Shown here: one piece after another, positions 12,160 through 24,698 of the stretch | How the letters are laid out: the number at the start of each line of letters is the position of its first letter | How positions within the stretch are numbered: the first letter of the stretch is position 1 | Assembly: GCA_019914945.1 (NCBI GenBank) | Contig: CM034112.1 | Location: 5,774,001 to 5,838,000 of the forward strand | DNA from: Typha latifolia | Taxonomy: Eukaryota; Streptophyta; Magnoliopsida; Poales; Typhaceae | Direction of reading: 5' to 3' | DNA: 64,000 bases | The notes under the pieces: model-generated | What the model saw: only the letters and a program-made list of their open reading frames with translations | Told to the model about the DNA's origin: nothing | Databases searched by the model: none | Position numbers and translations under genes: made by a program

Positions 12160-12441
12160 CTATGGCTCCTCAGACTTAATTGAGACTCCCTTGTACATCT
12201 GGACACGCTCTCTCAAGGCATCTCGACGTGGCCTAGCTACCTTATTGTTTGGATCAAAAAGAAGAACCTCCTCAAATGCCTTTAGGGCAGCCCTCAAATC
12301 TTTTTTCTTTTCATATGCATCTCCAAGATTGTTCCAAGCCGTTACATAGCCTGGTTGAAGCTTCACTGCTTGCTCGAATTTTGTTATACCCTTCTCGAGC
12401 TTGTTGTCGCGGACATAGCTGACTCCTAGAGCATTGTACAC
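12160..12441 (-). CDS. PYG7: PYG7-like exon 6 (TPR 2-3, stop)
   Basis: 282 bp, 93 codons plus TAG. The acceptor is TTGAACAG followed by GTGTACAATGC, which continues DLAQ with [10 protein letters not shown] as in the family. It carries TPR 2 ([18 protein letters not shown]), TPR 3 and the conserved [17 protein letters not shown] tail. It is separated from exon 5 by 6,941 bp. Confidence 0.95.
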   Translation of the reverse strand: MYNALGVSYVRDNKLEKGITKFEQAVKLQPGYVTAWNNLGDAYEKKKDLRAALKAFEEVLLFDPNNKVARPRRDALRERVQMYKGVSIKSEEP

Positions 12442-15400
12442 CTGTTCAAGGGAAGCAATCTGTAACATCTCCATAAGAATGTAAATATTCATGCATATGG
12501 AAAGTTTATGTCATGGAAATGTGATAAGAACCTTACTGAAGTTGGTTATAACTTTCGTTCTCTTGATCGATTTCTCTACTAACCAAAGTTTAAAAAATTA
12601 GGATCGGGATTGGCCTTTCGAAAAAATGATATGTATTGGCTGGATTGGTCATATTGGCCATATTGATTGCTTCGATCGAATTTTTTAATTATATAAAATT
12701 TTAAATATTATTTAAAAATATAGGAAAACTTATAAAAACTAAAAAAAAACTATAAAAAAATAAGAAAATAAAGAAGAAAAAAAACTACGGTGCAGTGAAA
12801 GTTGAAAAGAAGAAGAAATTAGAAAGAGAACAAATAGAAGAAAATCAAACAAAAGAAAGAAAAACCGTGGTGTAGTGAAAAAAAGAAGAAATGAGAAGAA
12901 AAAGAGAGCAGACAAAAAAAAAAAACTAGGAGAAAAATAAAGAAATAAAATTAAAAAATTATATATCAAAGTTTGTTAAAATTCGTCGGAGTTCACTAGT
13001 ACTAAATCTCTCAGTAAGAGAAACAATGGCTATATAGTAAGGAGAGAAAAAGAGAAAAAGAATGAAAGAGAGAGAGAAAGAGAAAGAGTTAGAAGAGCGA
13101 GAGTTCGGATCGGGCTTGAGTCAGGATCGGTCAATCCGGCGAACCATGCTACTAACCAGTTACAACTATTCTTTTATTGCTGAATTGGCTCACACCTCCT
13201 CTCATGAATTGTGGTGCCAGTGGCATGCCAACCCTGGCTTGGTACAAAATGTACCATACCAAATTTCTACACGCCATAGCATGCCACTAGAACAAAATTA
13301 TTGAAATTTGAAATAAGAACAATACCAAAATATAGATCTACTTGAACAATAGAACAATAAAAGCCTAGCTTTGATACTTTTCTCCAATGGTTTGATCATT
13401 ATTATTTTTTTTAAATTAGCAACAAATTAGGGAAAGCCCTAATTTTGTATCTATGTATGACGTTTCAACAACTAAATTACAATTATAAATGAAACAGCCC
13501 ATATGAGTATATCTACTTGGATTATACACCAATTAGACTCCAATCTGATGATTTACCCACTTCACACTGGAATTTAGGGTAGAAAATTTAGGAGAAACCC
13601 AAATGTTGCATCTGTTGGTGAAATTGCAATCTATAATTGCAATTAGGTAGCAACCATATGTAGTATATCTATTTAACTCTCAACAACTAAGATTTATGAT
13701 TTTTTTCTTTAATTTTGTTAATGAAGTTCGATACTTTATTTACATGCATACGCCTGTCCCAGTACCATACAAGCCATTGCCCCACCAATTCAGATGATTC
13801 CTCTCTATACATCAATATGAAATGCTTCTCTAAATCTTGTCAAAGGGTTAGAGATTTTACTGAACAAAATCCTACGAGTCTCCTCAATGTCACATACTAA
13901 GGCCAATCCTCTCAAATTCGTAGCCTAGATAACATATATACGTCGAGCATCCTCCTAAAGCTCCTCTCTAATTTGGTTAACCATTTCTCATCAAGATCCC
14001 CTACAACCACTCTGTGGGTGGCCACAAATGATCACTGACTCCAATGCCAAGCATCCATCTCCCAAGGTTAGAATAACTCTAGAAAAGCTCACCATGAGAA
14101 TATACTTCAATTGGGCACCCTAATGCCTCATAAGCACAACCACATCGAGCCAAATTAGAGAAGCAAACTCCCAAATCTTCACCTAGTGTGCCATCCTTTA
14201 GGCTTTCCATAAGCCATTGCAGATTCCTTGATAGTCTGGTTGGGGAAATTTAGTATGAAATTGTAAAGAAAAGAAATAGGTAAATATAGAAAACCAAATA
14301 TTAATAGTTGATTGGGTAAGATGCTAAAAGCATCTTTTAAGAGAGTGATTTCCCCACTATAGGTGCATCTTGACTCGTGGAAATCCTATCTCTATGTTAC
14401 AGATCCCAATATATTCAAGTTCTCTAAGAGTTGCACTCCCGAAGGAACTTGGGAATGAACTCTCTTAACCCATAAAAGAATTCAAATTAAACAAAACAAT
14501 TTCAACTATCAAGAAAGTATTCACTTCTTATTCATTTATGGCACTCCTTTTTATAGATGATGAAGGGTCAGTCAAGCACCTCTTAGGATGAGGATGCATC
14601 TCTTCATATGCACCTTTTCATTAAAAGCATCCATCCATTTGAAATGAAAGACCATGACACTCTTTCATAATTACCATAACATTACATCCTTCATAATTAT
14701 CATACTCTTTATTATATTAGAAGTATCTGACAGTGCCCTCCACTTCTCAAAACAGTCGACTTCTGCCTTGTCTAAAACCCGACCTCAAAAACATCACTCA
14801 TGGTTCCATCTGATAAACCTTCAAAGCACCATTCCATATTTTTAAAAGCTAGGACAAATTGATAACCATGAATAAATCTTTGGCTCCTGCATGGTGTCAA
14901 TGCTATGCACAGAGCTAAAGCGTGACCCATGCCCTCACAAAATTGATGCCCTTCAATGGACATCCAACTGCTCTTCAAAATGCTTCAAACTTTTCAAGCA
15001 TCTCTAGCTTACTAGACCAACTTGCATTGCACTCTACTAACTACTTAGTCAAGTAAGCCTCCCTAATAGACCATTGTACCTAGTCTTCCAAGAAACTCGA
15101 TCCATCATGAACAACATGATTATGTTCCTCAAATTAGACGCATTTGTAGCCTTGGTGTCTTCATAAACCACATTGACCCTCTAGTAGAACAAGAATCTAC
15201 AGATTCAACTAATCCAGCCTTCACATTTGTAATTCTCAATATGGAACTCTCATCTAGGGCAATGCTAGGATAAGCAGGCTTGGGTCTGAGCTATGCCCGA
15301 GGATGCTCTGGAATTCAGTGTCTTGGAAAAAGAAACAAATATACAACCCTTCTCTCACTACTGTCATTCTTCTTTGCCTATCTGCAATGTTGTTAACTGC

Positions 15401-18400
15401 TGCAACCCTTGTACCATAGATGGAGTGGAGAGAGTCTAGAGACGACCTGGGGGAGTAGAGGAAGGGAAATACTTGGATTTGGTTTAGGGTTTGCAGAAGA
15501 GGTGGGCAAGGCTAGGCTAGGAAAGAGAGGAGAAAGAACAAAAGGAGAAGACTCGACTGGAAAGGGGAAGAAGAGATGCAAACTTGACCTCAGGCTTAGG
15601 CTCCGAGCTTCCAAGCTTGGCGTTCAAGCTGGGCCAGCCAACCAAACACCAAGAGCACCCCCTCCCCATCCAAAGCTCACTCAAATTAGGTGCCATTCTA
15701 GGACAGGCGAGCTCGACTTCACAATTTTTTATTGACAATGCCACAAAATCAAGCCAATTGGGCTTAAGTTAGGGTCTTGTATACTTAAATTTCTCATATA
15801 CCTAAGTAACAACCCTCTTAGGACTTATATTTTCATCTACCACATTGACCTTCCTTTGGCTTGAGCATTAGGATGAAATCTTGTAATGGCAAATTCACAG
15901 ACATAAAACACTAAATATTTATCATGCATAATCTAGAAATTATGTATGATCAAGACAGATTACTTGTGGAAGAGTGAACGTGTGAAGAAATCAAACAACG
16001 GAATCAATTCGAGTCAAAAAGGTCCTATTCAGCATTTGCTACAGTCTCAGCTGAGTAGTGTCCACCTGCTACCCAAACAACGTGCATACGCTAGACGGTA
16101 CCCAAACAATGTGCATATGCTGGCTCAGAATTAATGTTTTAAAATTAAAGTTGCGTCCGGACAAGACTTATGGCGTCTGGACAACATTAGTGGCATGCAG
16201 ACAATACCACACGAGAATGTGGATGACATTGACAGTGGAGAAACCAAAAATCAGAAACTGTTTAGATTAGGAGTTCCTTTTGGTGGTTTCTCCTAGTATG
16301 AAGTATATACATTTCTCACTTCTATATAAGTGATTTAGAGGCTTAGAGGAAGGCATCCAACTCAGGGGAATTAAGGTAAATCATCTACGAGTTCTAAGAT
16401 CATTCATAAAGCATAATTCTTATCAATTTTGAGGAGAGACATTATTATATGTCTAAAGCAAGAACTACACTTGCTAATCATCAACAGTACCAGAGGAGTT
16501 GAACCGTCCGTCTACATTGAGGAGTTGAGCCATAGCTCAAGTGCTTATTAAAGGGAGATAATCTTTTTCATAAGAATAGTAAATCAGGCGGTTTCTATTC
16601 AAAATGTCACTTAAATACTACGACATTAGAGTCCTAGAAGGAGTTATAACTAAGTCTAATATTTATTGCTTAGTGAAATAACTAAATAAGATTGATTGGC
16701 TTTGGGCAGGTCTGTAGTTTTTTCCTCTCCATACAAAATCAACCTAACCCAAACAACGCTCAGGTCTACTCATCAAACTGTTGTACCGGTCTTCAATTCC
16801 TCTTTTCACTTACCATAGTAATGCCATCGTATGTTCAAATTGCTACATAGAACTTTAGTATACTGAACTTTTAGACAATCTTGCCTTGAAGTTTGATCAA
16901 AAAGCAAAAAAAATAAAAATAAAAATAATGATAGTGCATCTGTTATAACTTAGGACACCTGTTTTTTTCACAAGATATGACCAAAATGGCTTATAGTGCG
17001 AATACAATCATGATCTCTCATATAGCCAACCAAGATTTCCTTGCTGTTGACGCGATGCGCATCATGCCGATGCCAAAAAATGTCAAAAAAAAGAGAGGGC
17101 GGAGAGATATAAAGAGAGAGGGAGACATACAAGGCATACCGCACCATTTGATCAGTGTCATCGAGATTATCCACCAACCACTTCTTCTCTAGTCTCTCCT
17201 AGTCATGCCTTGTATTGAATCTAACTTAAATACATATCCTCTATAAGCAGATATAACTTAATAAATGAAAAAAAAAAAAATCACAGATCGTGTTCCTCAG
17301 TTGTACAAACTCCTCAAAACCTCCTAACGCAACCACTTGCCTTCGCCACTCATGATACTATCTTGTCTACCTCCCAATCGGCCCAAATAGATTACCCTGC
17401 CTCTTCGCCACCCGCAAATAACCTCGTGGTAGAGATCAATACTAGGAGGTGGACAAGAAAATGCGGTAGACACCCTCCGTGCCACATGCCAACAATGACC
17501 CAGCATAGTATGCGCCGGGCCGACTGACACATAGATTGCCATGCTGATCAACAGGGCAACACCATGTAGCCAACTATGAGCACAACCAAGATAAACAAGC
17601 CATCCACTGTCCTTGCATAATAAGAAGGAAGTCCTACCAAATTAGGCTATATCTTGACTATTCATTGCTTTACCTAAGACACAAGTGCTACCATATTGGA
17701 ATATTTTCCACACAAACTCCCTTTAATGAGTTCAAGCCGGCAAACATTTTCATTGAGGGAAGCCACACAATGTGTTGCCTCACTCCAAGTTGTCAACATA
17801 TTGAACTGATCAACCAAAATAGAATCTACAACTGTTAGCATCTACAACTGGCAAGTCATGAAAACCACAAACTAGTAAAACTCTCCAGGTTGATGCATTT
17901 GTTGTCTACTGCACAAATGATGTAAATGTCTTCACTCACAAACAAATCAATAATTACAAATATACCCAATTGAGTTCTACTAGCAAGCCATTTTGCTTAT
18001 AAGCCACTAAAGTACACCACCGACTCTGCTCCAACCATCCCAGAGTGATGTAGGACAAGTCAATGTGTCCTAAAATGCAATGTTGTGCCAAGCTAGGGCT
18101 GGCACTCATACCACTTGTATGGAAATCCTAATTTAGTTTCTCATAATGAGATCCAATAGAAATGACTATTGTCCTTTTGATGACTACTTCAACCGAAACT
18201 AAGGTTCAAAAAATCGGGATCGAGATTAGGATCGGCCTTCCAGAAAAACGATACGTATCGACCGGATTGGCTGTATCGGTCATCCGGATTGGATTGGACT
18301 TTTTAATTACATAATATTATAAATATTATTTAAAAATATAGAAAAATTTCTAAAAATTTAGAAAAATTAAAAAAAAGAAAATAATAATTATTCACATATG

Positions 18401-21400
18401 AGCCCTAAAAATTAAACAAAAGTACTTACTCAAAAGTTAAAACTCCGATGAATACCGAGCTGGCTCTCGTAAATCTCTGTGGTTGTCATCATCATAATCA
18501 TTATAAATTTGAAAATAATGATGTCTAGGATTTGGTGCTTCAAAGAGTGATTACATCATACTATTCATATCAAATGGATCTTGTTGTCTCTGAGGAGGAT
18601 AATAATCAATATGTGGATCTTGTGCCTAAGGATACTAAGAACATTAAGAAGGATAATAATCAACATATGGATATTATGATGATTCCAAATAATAAATACT
18701 TGATGAACCATAGTTCGTTGGAGTGAGATTTGCGTTGTCGGAGTTCTTTGGAACTAGATCTCTCCATTATAAAGTGAGAGAGAGAAGAAAAGAAAAAAGG
18801 AGTGAAAGCGAGAGAGAGTGAGAAGAAAATAGTAAAGAGAGAGAGAAAGAGCTTGGGGACATCAATAATTGATGTCCTTGGGTCAGAATCAGGCCAAATC
18901 CATACTGGATCTAGCCCGATTTAATCAAACCGGCCGATCCTGATCTGACGAACCTGACAAAATATGATAACATTTTTTTGCAATCTAATGACTACAACAT
19001 ATGTGTAGAAATATGTTGAATGTATCTTTCAAGAAGATAAATCAATTAGGTGCCATTTATTAGCAATATACTCTTAAAGTAATTATGATAGAAGCAATGG
19101 AAACACCAAACTATACTAAAATGGGAATTCAAGTGCATGAGCTTCCTGCCAATGTGAGCTATAGGGAGGGCAAAATATGTATATCCTCAACCCTGAGGCT
19201 TTCTATGGCTCAAACCATGGCCATTTAGATACAAGGAAATGAGTTTCATTGTCATGCTAAGTGAATGCCCTCAAGATGGAAACCATACTATGATGAAAAG
19301 TTGTGCAAATATTTTATTGTATACAGTCTATTATTAAGTGCATCTCAAAAATCACAAGAATTAGACAAGTAGGTTATCTTACCTGTGCCAGATCCTGGTC
19401 ATCTCGATCCCATTTCTCAATTGCTTGTTGTAAATATTTTATAGCCGCTGGATAAAATTTTCTTCTCAGCATGACTGCACCAAGCTCAAAATACTCTGTG
19501 GCACTAGCATCACCACTTCGTACTTGCTCCTGAAGACTCAAATTAGCATTATAGAATAGTCAGCATATGGTGCCATTTTCAATTGATTTGCAAGAAGCTT
19601 GCAATTAAAGGACAGTTAAAAATTACGAAGAAAAAAACAAGTTTTTATTTAATGGTGTGAAAGAAAATCGACCAAGTCAAGAACAACCAACTTTTTGACT
19701 AGTAAATCCAAATTTTCTCATTTGCACGATGTTTTCTTTATAAGTGTAGAATGTGGACTAGGTTATATTCATACTAATTCTAGTGCTAACATTATAGAAT
19801 GTGGACTGCTTCTCACTGGTACTTTAAACTTTAAAGACAATTTTAATGAGTAAGCAACTTATGCTTAAAGTTTGTCAAATCATTCAATTGGAGACTTGTC
19901 TTACTTCACCATCTGCAAACTAAGAAATAAGAAAAGTTTCAAGGCAATTGCCCTCAACTAATGGATAAATAAATGAACACAAACTAAGCAGAAGAAAATG
20001 ACATGGACCATAGGAAAATGGAACAAGGCCAAATATCTATATTCCATGTGGAAGTACAATTATGACCTCAACCTAATTTTTCAGCTTTTTCTCCATAATC
20101 CACATTAAATCATTCTCATTCCATTTCAAATTCATTATGGCTTGATTTTCTGTAGCTTCCATCTTGAGAATGTTCATGTTATAATGTATTTTATATACTA
20201 AGCAACCTGTTGTAACAGAAGGTCCATCTGTTTACCTGCAACTCTTTGGCAGAAAGGTCAAGTTCTCTTCGGAGAAGAACCTGCCGAATGACATAGAAGC
20301 TTCCAACTCCGAGCAGACCTAATAAGATGAGCAAATAAGACAGTTGAATTCCCAGCTCAAACAACTCTCCTATCTCATAAACCATGTCTGCCTTTATGCC
20401 GTTGCTTGCTTGTGCTACTTGCGGAAGACTCAACCATGATGTCATGCCACATGGAAGTATATATAATCTCCAGAATAGACTAGTCTGGTCCTTCATATCC
20501 TTGTTAAAAGGTGGGAACCTGAAAACTTGACAGAACAAGAAAATGGAAGTTAACATCCTCATATGCATTAGAAAATAAGCTTTCCTGTAGAAATTAAGAT
20601 AATTGTCAATGGAAACTAAATTTTGAACAACTAAGTCATTCAAATAAGTGAGATTTTGAGGACTTATAGTCCAATGTGTTTCAGATATAGATGGAGAACT
20701 TAATCAGAAAAATAAGTAAATAGCAGGAGTTCATAAAAAAAAAGAAAGACAGGATGTCAGCAAAGTGATTCTTAATCTTCTTGAAGTGCAAAATGTTCTA
20801 CAGAAATAAGAGAGATGCTTAGATCAGCAGGATGACAGCATAGTGCTTTGATATTAATATATCTGAAGCTGGGTATACCCTGAAATAATAAGGTATAGGG
20901 AACTTCATTCAAATAAGTGAGATTTTGAGGACTTATAGTCCATTGTTTTCAGATATAGATGGAGAACTTAATCAGAAAAATAAGTAAATAGCAGGAGTTC
21001 ATAAAAAAAAGAAAGACAGGATGTCAGCATAGTGATTCTTAATCTTCTTGAAGTGCAAAATGTTCTACAGAAATAAGAGAGATGCTTAGATCAGCAGGAT
21101 GACAGCATAGTGCTTTGATATTAATATATCTGAAGCTGGGTATACCGTGAAATAATAAGGTATAGGGAACTTCAGTTCAAATAGGATTTGGAAGTTAAGC
21201 AGTTCTCACAGGAGTAGTCTCAAGCTTCTTTCTTAATCCATATGTAATAATTCTGGAATGGAATAAATGTGCTACCCAAAGTAAGCCAGTGGTAACCAAT
21301 TTGAGTTCCTATATTATCTTGATTTCCAGTGATATGTCTTCTTGATAAATTTTCAATATATTCAGCATATATGCCAATCATTAAAAGTGAAATAACTGGA

Positions 21401-22927
21401 CAGCATCAACTAGAAACTCCAGTATATATTAGTATGGAAATAATATACAGTTATAAAGTAAGGAAAGTGCTGATCGGTCTAATGAAAATAGAGCATATGA
21501 AGCATGTATCTTATGACAGATGAGAACATACCTCGCTGATATTTTGAGATTAGAGTCCTCTTTTCTATTTCTCCATTGATAATCTGCCTTCCTCAACAAG
21601 TAAAAGACAAGGACCAAATAAGAAATTTGTCTGAAATCAAGATACTTCACGTTCAAGGGACACAACTATTTCTTGTACAATTAGGAGAATCATAACTACG
21701 ACAAATTACTTCGGTCCAGGAGGAAGGATAGTCAGTGGAAATCTACAAAAGTGCAGAGTTCAATTTGTTTTCAGCAGATACCGTTTGTTAGTTTGGCTCA
21801 GTAGGAATTTCTTGCCCCATACAAAACAAAACATCATTTTGAAAACAGTTAATTACCATTCCCCTCTGCCTGGAGTTCTAAACTAACAAGATCCTATCTA
21901 CAACTTGGCAGATTGAGATATGATCTGTAAAAGTCCACAATTCTCTAATTACTGACTTTAGGACATAAATACTAAAGTCATGCAAGCCATGGAACTTAAA
22001 AGGTAACACATAGATACCAAGGCTACCTAGTTGCTGAGGCTCTAGTTCTTTGTAATTCTAGTACAAACCATCTAATTGTTTGAGGCTCTTACGATCATTT
22101 TATAGACATAAGTTGTGCTATCTAATTTATTAAGGATCTTTAAATCATTTTACACATATGTGTTGTCATGTGAAGTTGCAAAAGTGCCTATTAGCACTTA
22201 CTATAGCATCGTCTGATGAGATACTTGCAATTAACTTGTCCAAATTGAGGTCTTAAATTATTGATAGGTGTTTTTATATAATAAACACATTAGAACAAGA
22301 GTGGTATGACAATTTACATAATCCTATGTGGGGTGATTTTCTAACATGTATGTGCATAGATGTTTCTACGAAGATCTTAAATGAATTTGTTTAGGTTTCC
22401 TTAGTGTATTGAAATGTGGTTGTGGATTGCGAGCGGTCACTGATAGCCTAGCGTCTAGGCGGAAGGCGGGCGCCAAGGCAGTCTAACATTTTTAATACAT
22501 AAAAATAAATATATACGATATCTAATATATACTAATATAACATATATAAAGTTTTTAATAATGTATCACAACTCTAAAACCAAAAGATCACAATTCACAA
22601 TATATATATATATATATATATATTTCACGAGGAAGAAGGGTGTTCATGCAACAAGATTAAAAGAGGTGCCGATTTATTTAAAAAAAGATAAGAAAAAAAA
22701 GCTACAGGGATGGGAGATTAATCTCTGTAGCTTTATCCTATCCAGCACCTATGTAACTTCCTCTCATCTCTTCTTTCCTTTCCCTATAGGCTGCAAACCT
22801 CCATCACCTTCGTAACTATCTTTTTCTCTTTTAATAAACTCGCTTTCCCTCTCTTAAGCGGATGCACCTCCATTTTCCCCAAATTGCGCACTTGCAAACC
22901 CAGCCCTAGCAGGAAAAGGAACACAAT

Positions 22928-22990
<63 letters not shown>

Positions 22991-24698
22991 CTACTCGACG
23001 TCTGCTGTTGAGAAAGGAGAGAGTAGAGAGCCTGAGAGAGAAGGGATTGAAATAGATTAGGGGTCATTCAGGAGAATGTAGGTAGTATTTTTCTTAAAAC
23101 TTAATTACTATTGTGCCTGCCCGACCCGTTCTCTCCACTCAATCTGCAAAGTCCGCCAAGTGACAAATTGGTTCGCCAAAAAAGATAGTGCAGTTTAAAC
23201 ACCAAGCTAAGAGCACATAGCAAAGTAGTGGGGGCGCACAACGTCGCCCCACCATGGTGAACGCTAAACCAATTTTTAAAACACTAGATTTCATACTCAT
23301 ATCTATATACCCTAACCAAATAGAACCACACAAAGTCGAGATTGATCTATCTTGCTAAGTCGAGATTGATCTATCTTGCTAACATTGCAAGCTGACCTTG
23401 AACTTGAGCTCGCTGAGCTCGTCCCAAGCTCAAGTCAAGGTGATCTTAGCTAGCTCGAGCTTGGCTCTTTTACACATGTACTCTTTGACAATGACAACTA
23501 AGCAAAGCTGCAATGCTAGAGGGCCCAAAGTTGCAATGCACGTTCCAATGTCTTGCTAAGCTCACTGACCTCAACCCAAGCTCAACTCGAGCTCAAGCTT
23601 AACTAGCTTGTGCTCGGCTCTTCTACATGTCTACTATTTGTAATCCAGCATGCATAGCCACCACCATTTGTAGTTTATTTAGTTGAAAGTCCACGAATCC
23701 AAGTTTCCTTATTCCCCACTTTCATGTGATATAGTCATCTACGCATATAGATTTTATAGCTAGATATCCAGTGTATTACATGATATGTCAATTTTCTTTT
23801 CTGGACTTCTTCCTATATTTACATTAAGAATCTACAATGTTTATTTTATGAAATTCACACCAATGCTTGCCTATACAGTATCTACAATTCATAAAACAAT
23901 CACTACCACCACCAACAGGCAACAACAACTAGTAGAAGATGAAAGACCATAAAGTAAGAAAAGCATTGACTAAACGGATAGCTACATGAATTATTTTCTG
24001 CCATTCAGTTCAATTTCATGCAAATTTCTCCCTTAACCTAGCTGACATAGAGAAACAAATTCTGCACAGCAAACCTCAATACTTTTCCTTTTCTAAAATT
24101 CCATACCCTAGATACTAACAACATCCACATACATATATCCACCTATGATGAATTCCCAGATAAAATCCAAATTATCTGCATCAAGTAACCTCCAATCCCT
24201 TTAAATCATAATCCGTGAACGAGGTTTTACTTTACGAAATATCACAGGTCTTGCTTATAATACCAGCTCTTTGACAATCAATCAGGATATTATTTCGATC
24301 ATCTTCCTTTTACCTTTAGATATATCCTGGAATGCAAATCCCAAGGGGTTATTTCAGACCATCTACTTACTAACATTGATAAGCATGGATACCACGTAAA
24401 TGTGCATACCTCCCTAGCAGCATCGGCTTCAGCCTCAAGAAGAGGCGCGGCATATGAAACAATTCTCAGCTTCCTCTGAAAAGAAAAAAAGAAAAGAAAA
24501 GAAAAGGAGTAAGCCTCATAAGATGAATTAGACACCAAGATTCCAAAAGATTTTAACTTTTCTCACAGGATTCAAGAAGATGGAACTGACGAACGGGGAG
24601 GGCAGGCTTGGAGAGCGGGGTTGAAGACCGCTCCTGGAATTGGGGTGAAGGAAGCTCTTTGGAAAGAGAGGCCTGGAAGGGAGAGCTAGAGAGGCCAT
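12160..24698 (-). CDS. PYG7: PYG7/Ycf37-like chloroplast TPR protein, photosystem I assembly (six exons)
   Basis: Coding exons on the minus strand: 24698-24567, 24475-24410, 21583-21532, 20525-20236 (or from 20518), 19529-19383 and 12441-12160. All introns begin GT and end AG. The joined frame gives about 322 residues, close to the roughly 300 usual for the family. Residues 1-44 (starting [12 protein letters not shown]) are rich in Ser, Pro and Arg with almost no acidic residues, as in a plastid transit peptide. A hydrophobic stretch at about 101-123 ends in VAQA; a membrane helix spans about 143-163. Three TPR units lie at about 190-223, 229-262 and 263-296, the third with [18 protein letters not shown]7 and cyanobacterial Ycf37 are thylakoid proteins needed to build or stabilise photosystem I; the same role here is inferred. 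Exon 3 and the 5' edge of exon 4 are the weak points. No frameshift or internal stop is seen. Confidence 0.88.
12570..13155. repeat. dispersed repeat copy A in last intron
   Basis: Starts near GGATCGGGATTGGCCTTTCG and shares long AT-rich text (TTTTTAATTA, AAATATTATTTAAAAATATA) and a GAGAGAGAAAGAG tail with 18200-18965, in the same orientation. It ends near CAGGATCGGTCAATCCGG. The two copies probably belong to one non-autonomous DNA-transposon family. Confidence 0.6.
13156..15935. other. intronic DNA of the PYG7-like gene, nothing assigned
   Basis: Intron sequence without recognisable coding or terminal structures. A GC-richer patch at 15270-15760 has overlapping frames on both strands that resemble no known family and are low in complexity. 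Confidence 0.4.
15936..16420. mobile_element. LTR-like fragment with CGTCCGGAC-type motifs
   Basis: Repeated short motifs (GCATACGC, GTCCGGACAAG, GTCTGGACAAC, GTGCATATGCT) occur at a spacing typical of the U3 part of some plant LTRs. They are followed by a short TATATAAG-like motif at 16320. No TG/CA ends or PBS were located. This could equally be another kind of repeat. Confidence 0.3.
16421..18199. other. intronic DNA, nothing assigned
   Basis: No recognised gene, repeat terminus or RNA. Short frames on both strands near 16970-17190 and 17320-17550 look like chance frames. Confidence 0.4.
18200..18965. repeat. dispersed repeat copy B in last intron
   Basis: Same family as 12570-13155 but longer. 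Near its ends are AGGATCGGCC (about 18231-18240) and its exact inverse GGCCGATCCT (about 18934-18943). This suggests terminal inverted repeats inside slightly longer ends. A frame at 18532-18726 lies in the interior but has no known domain. Confidence 0.6.
18966..19382. other. distal part of the last intron
   Basis: Intronic sequence leading (on the minus strand) away from the exon 5 donor. Nothing else is visible. Confidence 0.5.
19383..19529 (-). CDS. PYG7: PYG7-like exon 5 (TPR 1)
   Basis: 147 bp, 49 codons, phase 0 at both ends, with acceptor TCTTCAG and donor GTAAGA. It reads [20 protein letters not shown] through YLQQAIEKW to DDQDLAQ. This covers the first TPR helix pair and matches the conserved family core. 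Confidence 0.95.
20236..20525 (-). CDS. PYG7: PYG7-like exon 4 (membrane helix)
   Basis: Encodes the hydrophobic segment ending VAQAS, then [19 protein letters not shown] and the membrane helix, then [12 protein letters not shown] at a GTAAAC donor. The 5' edge is uncertain. The acceptor at 20527-20526 keeps frame with exon 3. The better-looking TTTTCAG acceptor puts the start at 20518 and needs the other exon-3 frame. Confidence 0.85.
20641..21177. repeat. 269-bp tandem duplication in intron 3
   Basis: 20641-20909 is repeated at 20910-21177 with only a handful of differences (for example CCAATGTGTT against CCATTGTTTT, and one A-run length change). This is a recent direct duplication entirely inside the intron between exons 3 and 4. 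Confidence 0.95.
21532..21583 (-). CDS. PYG7: PYG7-like small exon 3 (tentative)
   Basis: 52 bp between an AGGCAG acceptor and a GTATGT donor. It enters in phase 0, as exon 2 requires, and reads [17 protein letters not shown] plus one base. Without it, exon 2 cannot join exon 4 at either good acceptor without a stop. Homology support is weak because this part of the family is variable. Confidence 0.5.
22600..22622. repeat. (TA)n microsatellite
   Basis: Simple TA run in intron 2. Confidence 0.9.
22932..22986. repeat. (GA)n microsatellite
   Basis: About 27 GA units in intron 2, bounded by TGGGT and GGAAAC. Confidence 0.95.
23385..23640. repeat. AGCTC-rich dispersed repeat
   Basis: Dense GAGCTCG, AGCTCAAG and CTCGAGC words, like those at 2480-2830 and 4180-4330. 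Confidence 0.4.
24410..24475 (-). CDS. PYG7: PYG7-like exon 2
   Basis: 66 bp, 22 codons, phase 0 at both ends. The acceptor is TTTTCAG and the donor GTATGC. It reads [19 protein letters not shown], consistent with the end of a transit peptide followed by an acidic helix. The other two frames contain stops. Confidence 0.75.
24567..24698 (-). CDS. PYG7: PYG7-like exon 1 (start codon, transit peptide)
   Basis: 132 bp, 44 codons, ending in phase 0 at a GTGAGA donor. The ATG at 24698-24696 was chosen because upstream ATGs (for example near 24780) run into stops, while this one opens a Ser/Pro/Arg-rich leader that stays open across the splice. The intron to exon 2 is only 91 bp. Confidence 0.75.

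Larger units (their letters stand above)
21584..24409. other. intron 2 of the PYG7-like gene with simple repeats
   Basis: 2.8-kb intron. It contains a TA run (22600-22622), a GA run (22932-22986), a 23-bp word repeated twice in tandem (about 23334-23380, TCGAGATTGATCTATCTTGC) and AGCTC-rich dispersed repeat text at 23385-23640. No other gene is seen. Confidence 0.6.

Noticed and set aside
15393..15772. Overlapping frames on both strands in a GC-richer intron patch
   Set aside because: Mutually overlapping, low-complexity frames with no recognised motif; more likely composition than coding.
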